Assembly: GCA_002179805.1 (NCBI GenBank)
Contig: NAVB01001321.1
Coordinates: 1 to 10,410, forward strand
Length of the DNA stretch: 10,410 nt
Source: Acanthamoeba lenticulata
Taxonomy: Eukaryota; Discosea; Longamoebia; Acanthamoebidae
Reading direction: 5' to 3'
Positions 1 to 6,000 of this stretch are shown piece after piece (the stretch's first letter is position 1; each line of letters opens with the position of its first letter). A program made the position numbers and the translations under genes. The notes under the pieces are model-generated. The model was not told the origin of the DNA. It made no database searches and saw nothing but the letters and a program-made list of their open reading frames with translations.

Positions 1-463
1 AAGGGCACCGAGGGGCGGCCAGCCGAGGCGGCGGCGGGAACAACGCAGAACAACCGGGACAAGGAGGAGGACCGGCCGCTCTGTTCCAATCGTCACTTCT
101 GCACCATCAAAGATCCGCAGGTGAACCACCAACCATCAACCGCCAATCGCCAACCGCCCGCCTTTGTGTTTGAAAACTGTGAAAACGCTCACGGTTGCTG
201 TGTTGCTGTGCGTGCGGGGACAGCACTGGGTCGAGTACAAGCACTCCGTGTCGACCGCCGAGGTGATGAACAAGCTGCGCAACCCACGCGCACAAGGTGC
301 GTCCATTGATGATGGTCATCATGATGAAGATGCTCAACAGGCTCACCATTCAATGGCGGTGTCTTGTATGTGTGGCGCAGGCAAGCTCCACGCGTCCAAC
401 ACTGCCGTCGAAGTGCGATCGCGCCCTGCCCCGACCACCAGAGGACAACCGGGAAAGCCGTGA
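1..463 (+). CDS. C-terminal end of an unrecognised protein (three exons, 5' truncated)
   Basis: The window opens inside a coding exon. Model: exon 1-120, intron 121-223 (GTGAAC...CAG), exon 224-296, intron 297-380 (GTGCGT...CAG), exon 381-463 with TGA at 461-463. Joining these keeps one frame and gives 91 residues of C-terminus. The visible protein starts Ala/Gly/Asn-rich and charged, then has a better-ordered stretch around HFCTIKDPQ | HWVEYKHSVSTAEVMNKL, split by the first intron, and ends in a basic, Pro-rich tail (RPAPTTRGQPGKP). I do not recognise the family, and no function is proposed. The order of the ordered stretch across the splice junction and the frame agreement are the support for the model. 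An alternative acceptor at 340 would give a 44-nt intron and is less likely. The true length and domain content lie upstream of the window. Confidence 0.6.
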
Positions 464-691
464 GGGGTCTTTATTGTAATTTTTATGACTAGTTCCTTAT
501 CAAACCTGTTGTCCACTCAGCTTCATGGAAGTAGCCGTTGTCTCCGGTCTTCCCTTTCTCCGATTGGCCAGAATCCTCTACAGAAGAGACCACCATGGTG
601 TTGGTAGGTATCTTGGAACATCGATGAAGCTGCTGCTGCACCGGTGTTGAAGGCCATAGTCAAACCGCTGTTGTCAGTCCAAGGCGAAAGG
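464..691. other. Intergenic region between two plus-strand genes
   Basis: This 228-nt spacer follows the stop of the truncated gene and precedes the ATG of the secreted-protein gene. Its first part (about 470-490) is AT-rich and could be the 3' end region of the upstream transcript, but there is no exact AATAAA. No convincing TATA element is visible. The open frame of the downstream gene extends upstream of 692 to about 644, but without an ATG, so this part is most likely 5' UTR. Confidence 0.5.
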
Positions 692-1426
692 ATGATCTTC
701 AGGCTGGTCCTGCTCCTTCTTCTGGTCACGGCAGGGTTCCTCTCTGGGGGACTGGCCGTGAAGACGTGCTTTGAGCTGACCAGGGGCAATTATTCCGTGA
801 GCCCTCAGCTCTTTGATGCACAGGGCATCGATCTTGCGGATGCAGTCGATCACCAGCTCAGAGCCCTTGCGCCAACTCTGCGATTTGAGCTGCGCAACGC
901 GACCATCAACTACACCTCGGCCAGCTCCTTCTCAGCTTCCTACGTGGTCGTTGTAAACAGCAACAAGGTGATCACCTATCGTCGGGTCCGTCAAGATCTC
1001 TTCAACCGAGTCGTCAACAAGATCACAAGCTACACCAACGCAAATGCGTCCTCCACGCAGGTGTCCTTCTCGAGTGCGTGCGTGGACACATGTGATCTGC
1101 GGTTTGATGGGACCTACACCATCAGCCCCCAGAACTTCACCTCCCGCAACGGTCCCTCGGCCTTTGTTGCGGCGCTGACGGCTCGGCTTGCCACCGTGCC
1201 TGGCCTCACGTTTTCCCGGTTGGGCAACTTCACCCTCAGCTACAACGCCAGCAGGTCGGGCAACTCATTCCGCTCCACCTACGCCCTCACCGTTCGAGGC
1301 GATGAACTGGACGCCTACCTGTCTGCTAGCGAGAGCGTGTTCTTCGACACTGCTGTTCAAGTCACGGGCAACACCACCGCTAATGAGGTTATCTGCAGGT
1401 CTTCTCATTGGAGCAGCTGTATTTAA
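692..1426 (+). CDS. Secreted Asn/Ser-rich protein with two tandem ~100-residue repeats
   Basis: Single open frame of 244 residues. The ATG at 692 is the first in the frame; the frame is open further upstream only from a GTG at 644. Residues 1-23 form a signal peptide (MIFRLVLLLLLVTAGFLSGG), so the product is probably exported or enters the secretory pathway. The mature part contains two related units: residues 26-130 and 134-235. Shared landmarks in order are an initial Cys, a G-x-Y-x-(V/I)-S-P-Q-x-F motif (GNYSVSPQLF / GTYTISPQNF), N-(A/F)-T-(I/L)-x-Y (NATINY / NFTLSY), F-x-(A/S)-(S/T)-Y, and a terminal Cys. Numerous N-x-S/T sequons (for example N33, N69, N73, N119, N148, N179, N185, N227) suggest heavy N-glycosylation. 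I do not know the family. The C-terminus is uncertain: CAG|GTCTTC at 1396-1404 could be a splice donor leading to more repeat, because the last unit stops soon after its closing Cys. As annotated the TAA lies inside a TATTTAAATA sequence. Confidence 0.72.
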   Translation: MIFRLVLLLLLVTAGFLSGGLAVKTCFELTRGNYSVSPQLFDAQGIDLADAVDHQLRALAPTLRFELRNATINYTSASSFSASYVVVVNSNKVITYRRVRQDLFNRVVNKITSYTNANASSTQVSFSSACVDTCDLRFDGTYTISPQNFTSRNGPSAFVAALTARLATVPGLTFSRLGNFTLSYNASRSGNSFRSTYALTVRGDELDAYLSASESVFFDTAVQVTGNTTANEVICRSSHWSSCI

Positions 1427-1429
1427 ATA
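1420..1429 (+). promoter_or_regulatory. TATA-like element overlapping the stop codon of the upstream gene
   Basis: TATTTAAATA lies 136 nt upstream of the ATG at 1565 and contains the TAA (1424-1426) of the preceding ORF. The position fits a core promoter with a 5' UTR of roughly 100 nt for the small downstream ORF. It rests on sequence resemblance only. Confidence 0.35.
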
Positions 1430-1564
1430 CAAAATCGCCTTTTCTTGTTTGGCCAGCCCTGAACCTTCCACACATTCTTCACTCCGAGTCAATGAAGAAG
1501 CATCGAACTCTGCCATACACACCCTGCTCTGGCGAAGAAACAAATCAAGGACCCACAGCACAAC

Positions 1565-1792
1565 ATGGACTTGGAGCCGCTGAGCAAGGAGTTCATTGCT
1601 GAAGAGGCCAAAAAGATTAGTTTATGCGGCTGGGGCCAAGTTCGCCTCTTGTTCATTGGCCAGCTCGACGAAGGCAGTCCTCTCTCGTGCCTGCCCACAG
1701 AGCTTGTACTAATGATTGCCAAGTTGTCCATGGCGCCTCTTCAATGCTGGGCAATGCCCCTGCTGCGCTACTTGCAAGTACAGAACCCATGA
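1565..1792 (+). CDS. Small F-box-like protein (75 residues)
   Basis: Single-exon ORF with a good start context (ACAACATGG) and TGA at 1790-1792. The core, about residues 30-55, reads FIGQLDEGSPLSCLPTELVL then MIAKLS. LPxELVLxIAxL resembles the first helix of an F-box, the ~45-residue Skp1-binding motif that brings substrates to SCF ubiquitin ligases; amoebae carry many such proteins. If so, the product is only an adaptor core without a visible substrate-binding domain. A preceding helical segment (EPLSKEFIAEEAKKI) is consistent with a folded N-terminus. Downstream, AATAAA hexamers at 1800 and 1824 could serve as polyadenylation signals. Alternatives: a terminal exon of a longer spliced gene, a decayed fragment of a larger F-box protein, or a chance ORF. 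The F-box call is inference from a short motif. Confidence 0.45.
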   Translation: MDLEPLSKEFIAEEAKKISLCGWGQVRLLFIGQLDEGSPLSCLPTELVLMIAKLSMAPLQCWAMPLLRYLQVQNP

Positions 1793-1838
1793 TAACAAAA
1801 ATAAATACAATTTTGATAACAAAAATAAATACAATTTT
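1791..1838 (+). repeat. Perfect 24-bp tandem duplication, AT-rich
   Basis: The unit at 1791-1814 (starting GATAACAAAAATAAATAC) is repeated without mismatch at 1815-1838. Each copy carries one AATAAA (1800-1805 and 1824-1829). The first copy overlaps the TGA of the upstream ORF by two bases, so the repeat lies in its 3' UTR and also just upstream of the tRNA gene. Confidence 0.97.
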
Positions 1839-1850
1839 TATAATAAATAT
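1839..1850 (+). promoter_or_regulatory. TATA-like block upstream of tRNA-Lys
   Basis: TATAATAAATAT sits 33-44 nt upstream of the tRNA 5' end, the distance at which TFIIIB-bound upstream TATA elements assist Pol III initiation in plants and fission yeast. It also contains a third AATAAA (1842-1847), so it may instead belong to the 3' end of the upstream gene. Assignment is by position and composition. Confidence 0.35.
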
Positions 1851-1882
1851 CTATGGACAACGATCCCCATTTTCAAACACAA

Positions 1883-1955
1883 GCTGGCCTAGCTCAGTCG
1901 GTAGAGCGCAAGACTCTTAATCTTGTGGTCGTGGGTTCGAGCCCCACGGTCGGCT
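1883..1955 (+). tRNA. tRNA-Lys (anticodon CTT)
   Basis: A complete 73-nt cloverleaf. Acceptor stem 1883-1889 pairs with 1948-1954 (a U3-G70 and a G5-U68 wobble); D stem 1892-1895/1904-1907; anticodon stem 1909-1913/1921-1925 with loop CTCTTAA, anticodon CTT at 1916-1918; five-base variable loop; T stem 1931-1935/1943-1947 with loop TTCGAGC. It decodes AAG. There is no intron and no encoded CCA, as expected for a eukaryotic nuclear gene. Internal Pol III promoters are the A box 1890-1900 (TAGCTCAGTCG) and the B box 1934-1944 (GGTTCGAGCCC). The discriminator base is T, whereas eukaryotic tRNA-Lys usually has G. The gene is convergent with the AlkB-family gene, 74 nt between their ends. Confidence 0.98.
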
Positions 1956-1960
1956 ATCTC

Positions 1961-1964
1961 TTTT
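1961..1964 (+). terminator. Pol III T-run terminator of tRNA-Lys
   Basis: TTTT five bases after the tRNA 3' end is the standard Pol III stop, followed by a second TTT run at 1966-1968. Confidence 0.85.
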
Positions 1965-2029
1965 GTTTCTTATTTTGCTCGCCAGAGCCAAAAAGAAGTC
2001 CCAGTGCTGCCAGCCACACAGCGCAGGGC

Positions 2030-2870
2030 TCAGGCCCCAGCGAGGCGGACTTTTCGGAAGGTGAGGGATACCCGTCGGTGCCGCACAATCTGGTGCCCAT
2101 CCACCTTGTCCTTCTTACGCGCTGGAATGCAGTGTGTCCACTCGTATCGTGCCGCGCCCTTCATGAGCACGAGCGAACAGCGTTCAAGCCTGACTGGGTG
2201 GGTAGTCTTGGTGGCCTTGTGCTTGAACTCCATCACACAGGACGAGCCAAGGCTAACAGAAACGATCTCGTTATCAAAGAGGTTGGGCTTGTCAACATGT
2301 GCACTGATGCCCTGTGGTACGCGCATGCATCATGCTTGCCTGAGTAATGAACAAACTAGGCCGCGAGCACACACTCAACAGTGTGCTGCACTTGGCCAAG
2401 AGGCTACGAAGGCACATACCTGCCCTGGGAGGTATTCGTTGATGATGACCTGGTCTGGTCGTTGTGAGAGAACGTGTCGCGCGAGTAGTCGGTCGATTAG
2501 AAAATCGAGAAAATCAGGCAACTCACCCAGTTTCATGCTGTGGGTGAGCTCTCTACTTCTGCAAACCACGTTTTCGCCCAAGCGAACATTGTTAACAGAT
2601 GCGGTAATCGCTAAAAAAAAGTCGTCATTCGTACTTGTAATCGTATTTGTAACCGTAGTGTTGAACTCGACGTTTGAGATCATACAGCCACTGGCCTCGA
2701 TCAATGTGTTCCAACAGCTCTCTCTCCTCCTCGGCAGTGATGAAATTTTCCACGTAGGTTAATCCTTCAATCTCTACCTTCTCCACCGCTCCGCCCTTTG
2801 GCGTTTCTGCCCCGTTCCTCACGCCATTGCGCCCCTCTTCGCCACAGTGCTTCTTAATGGGTCGTTCCAT
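2030..2870 (-). CDS. AlkB-family 2-oxoglutarate/Fe(II)-dependent dioxygenase (ALKBH8-like)
   Basis: Exons on the minus strand: 2870-2635, 2558-2420, 2311-2030; introns 2634-2559 (GTACGA...GCAG, 76 nt) and 2419-2312 (GTATGT...CACAG, 108 nt). The spliced protein has 218 residues. Landmarks: ENFITAEEERELLEHID (41-57), HYGYKYDYK (71-79), the nucleotide-recognition-lid region RPDQVIINEYLPGQ (112-125), the iron ligands H130-x-D132 (GISAHVDKP) and H185 (YEWTHCIP), and the 2-oxoglutarate-binding motif R205-x5-R211 (RVSLTFR). All catalytic residues are present. AlkB proteins oxidatively demethylate alkylated bases in nucleic acids; in ALKBH8 the same fold hydroxylates a modified wobble uridine of tRNA. 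Wording around PGQGISAH, EIVSVSLGS and FTFRKVR-type ends is nearest to ALKBH8 and some bacterial AlkB proteins, but the RRM and methyltransferase domains of animal ALKBH8 are absent, so a repair role is equally possible. It lies 169 nt downstream of the SMP gene on the same strand. An AATAAG (minus strand, 1974-1969) may be the poly(A) signal. Confidence 0.93.
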
Positions 2871-3039
2871 TCTGGGCGGGGCTTGCCACGACGGCCCCTC
2901 TCGTGCGGCACTGTGTTTTCTTCTGCCTTATGCCGATACTTTTCGTGTCCTTCGCCTCCTATCTTTTTCCTCTAATTTTTTTATCTTTTTGTTGGTAAAA
3001 AGTCAATATTAATTTAGGACATAATAAATAAAAATTTGG
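2871..3039 (-). other. Spacer between the SMP-protein gene and the AlkB-family gene
   Basis: A 169-nt spacer separating two same-strand genes, so it must hold the 3' UTR of the first and the promoter of the second. The half nearest the SMP gene is very AT-rich. An AATAAATAAA occurs at 3023-3034 but on the opposite strand, where no gene was found. No clear TATA element for the AlkB-family gene. Confidence 0.6.
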
Positions 3040-6000
3040 TCACGCAGGGGCCGATCGAGGTGGAACGGCTGGTGAGGCTACTCCGCCCGTGGATGTTGAG
3101 GAAGCGGCCCATGAGGCCGAGAGGAGACGGGACACGTCCCACACGACCTGGTAGAACTCGATCTTGTCACCCTTGAACGTGAAGATGGCCACCGCGCTCA
3201 CGTTGATCAGCTGCTCCGTTGGTCGCATTTCCCACAGCTTGGCCCGCCACATCTGTTGTGGTGGTGGTGGTATGTTTTTGTTTAGTTTTTGTTTAGTTGT
3301 GTTTTCTTGAGTGTTGCTTTGTTCTTGTTTTGTGCATGGGGCAGCGTACGCCGGCGAGGGTGAGCTTGGTCCACACACGAGAGGCAGCAGCATCTACCGT
3401 GATCTCTCCAACGCCGACCATCGCGCGCTCAAACACCTGCATACGCGAGAGCACGAGCAAAGCCAGAGTTGTCGTAAGTAAGAGAACGTTTCCTCCTTAT
3501 TCAAGTAGTGGCAGTCGAGACGGGTATGGGCAAAGGTGAGACCTTGTGGATGAGGGTGATCTCGGCCTTGATCTCGTCTATGCCACAGCCGTTGGCCGAT
3601 GGGCCCGACTTGGACAGCGTCCCGCTCGTCCGCACGCGCTCATCAAAAATCTCGTTCAGCTCTGAGGACCGCCGCAGAGGCGATGTCAGGAACCGCCAGA
3701 CGCCATCATCAACACACAAATAAATAAATAAATAAAATGAATAACAAAAATGCACACCTTTGAACATCTCGCGGTTCACAGCGTAAAGAACATAACGCTC
3801 GACCTTGGCCTTCATCGCGCGCGCCACCTCCGGCAGCGCTGCCGCCGGCGTGGCAGCCAGTGGCAGGTTGAGGCTCAGCGCCGCGGCTGCCGTCAGATTC
3901 GTCGACGGCCTGAAAAATTATGAAGAGCAAAAATTAATAAATCAAGTTTTAATGGAGATAAAGTGCAAGTAAAAAAGTACGCTTTGGTGACGTTCTCCGT
4001 CTTGAGGCCAAACTTGCGGCCCGGGAAGGGGAGGTTAAAGGTCATACGGTTGGGGTAGACCAGCCGCTCGCGCAGGAACTTCTTAAACGTGGTGATCAAA
4101 TACTCGTCCACCTTGGGCAACCATCGCCCGAGATCGATGTGCCTCCTGATGCAAACCGTCAGCAACCGGTCGATCGATCCATCCGTTGTGTGAGGGCGAG
4201 GATGCGCACTTTTCACCGACGGCGACCTCGATGGCAAAGTCGCAGGCGGGCATGGCCGTGAACGACGCGCAGAAGCGCTCCTGCAGCTTGTGCGGTCCGT
4301 ACAGCACCAGCTGCACTCGCGGGCCGCATCACCACCGAATACCAAAAATGAATTTGTGAACTTTTTTGTTCTAAAGTAATTAAGGAAAGTCGTACCTTGC
4401 CAGAGAGCTGCATGAGCTTGACAGTGAACTTGAGCGGGAAGACGGCTATCCGCTTCACGTAGATGTTGGTCGTGATGGTCACCCCAATTCCTTCCTCATA
4501 CTCCATGTTGGCCTTCCCGATCTGCACCGCAATCATCACCATTGCAACAGCGTCGTTGTTACCATCAGGCCTGGCGTTGATTGACTTCCGCTGCACAAAG
4601 TATTATGTTGTAGGCGCGGGACGCACCACGAGGTTGCTGGTGGGCGACTTGAGCATCTTGATGCCCTTCAGCTGGAAGAACTTGGACCCTACGTCCACGC
4701 TCGACACCACCACGGGCCCCTAATGGGTAATAATGGTGAGGATGACAATCATCGTCGTGACGATGATGCTGCCGGCCGCCACGCGTCAACATAAGCGTCA
4801 CACGGACCATGAAGGAAGGCCGCTTGCTGGCCTTGACGTCGAACTTCTTCTGAAGGCGGCTGAGGAGCTTCTCTTTGAACACCGGTGAATGCTGTGTGGC
4901 CATGTTGTCATGCGTCGGTCGATGTCGAAAACAAGAAGGAGAGAGAGAAACGCACCTGCATGTCCTTGAAATTGCGCTCGAGGAGGATGTTGAACCACTC
5001 GCAGTCCTCGTAGGCGGCGCGGTTGAGTTCATGCCACTCCTCGAGCCCAAAGTAGTTGACGTTGCTGCTGCCGCTCTCTTCGCCTCCGTCCTCGTCTTCC
5101 TCCGACCATCGGCCCTCGCGCTTCTCCTTCTCCATCCTCTTTTTGTTCTGTTTCCTTTTCTTCTCCTCGAGCTTCTCGCGTTCCTTCTCCTTCTTCTTGG
5201 CCTCCTTTTTTTCCTGCTTCTCCTTTTCCTTGCCTTTGTCCTTCTTTTCCTTTGGGCTCGCCTCGGCCGGCGCGACGGCGGGCTGCCGCGGGATCACCGG
5301 TGAACCCAAGGGCGACGATGGCCCGGCCGACTGGTTGGTCCCGACCGTCGGGAACGGCGCCATTGGCGACGAGCGCGTCGGCACGGCCGAGCCCGAGACG
5401 CTCGCCATTGTTGGCGACACCGACGTCGAGGTCGAAGCAGTAGAGGTCGATGTCCAAGCCGATGACGACGACGACGACGACGACGGAGGCCCCGAGGGGA
5501 TGGTGGCAGCAAACGAAGCTGAGTACGAGGAAGAAGGTGAAGGCTCGTCGAGGCTGCTGACCACCGACGACGGAGGCAGCGATGGATCAGATGATACGCG
5601 CGAAGGCGCCAACGCGGCCGATGACGATGACGAGGTGGAAGTCGTCGTGGAAGTAGCGGCGGGTGGCGTCGGCGACGAGGGCCTGGACGTGCGGGTGACA
5701 AAGGCGAGGGCTTTGGCCCACTTGCGCAGCTGCTGGGCGTCGGGCTCGACCGTGCGCAGGAAGCACTGGTAGGAGGCCAGTTTGCGGTGCGTTACTAGGT
5801 AGAAGGCCGCCGCCGACAAGTCTGCGCTACCGCTGCCGCTGCCGTCGATGGACGACAGTAACGATGTCGATAACATTGTGGGCGAGCCCGGCGGGGAGGC
5901 CGATGGCAACGACGTCGGTGATGGCGTTGTCGGGGCGTCGGCCGGTGCCTCGAGCACGAAGCTGGGCAGGTTGGGCACCGACGCCGAGAGTGTCGAGCTG

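Noticed and set aside
644..691. Upstream in-frame extension of the secreted protein
   Set aside because: The codon at 644 is GTG; the first ATG is at 692, directly before the signal peptide.
1853..2762. Plus-strand frames of 164 and 279 codons over the tRNA and AlkB gene
   Set aside because: They read through the tRNA gene and antisense to an intact AlkB-family protein with all catalytic residues; no domain of their own.
3023..3034. AATAAATAAA as a poly(A) signal
   Set aside because: It lies on the plus strand, where no gene ends nearby; the adjacent genes are both on the minus strand.
3709..3930. Alternative frame of exon 11 (Gly/Ala/Glu-rich)
   Set aside because: Phase-consistent splicing from exon 10 selects the other frame, which gives an ordered Leu/Ala helix and leads smoothly into exon 12.
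5464..5484. GAC repeat as a CRISPR or regulatory array
   Set aside because: It is a serine-codon run within a coding linker, with no spacers.
5056..5772. Long plus-strand frame opposite exon 5 of the SMP gene
   Set aside because: It is the antisense of Lys/Glu- and Ser-coding low complexity, which reads as Leu/Phe-rich and Asp/Glu/Val-rich protein; the minus strand carries the domains.
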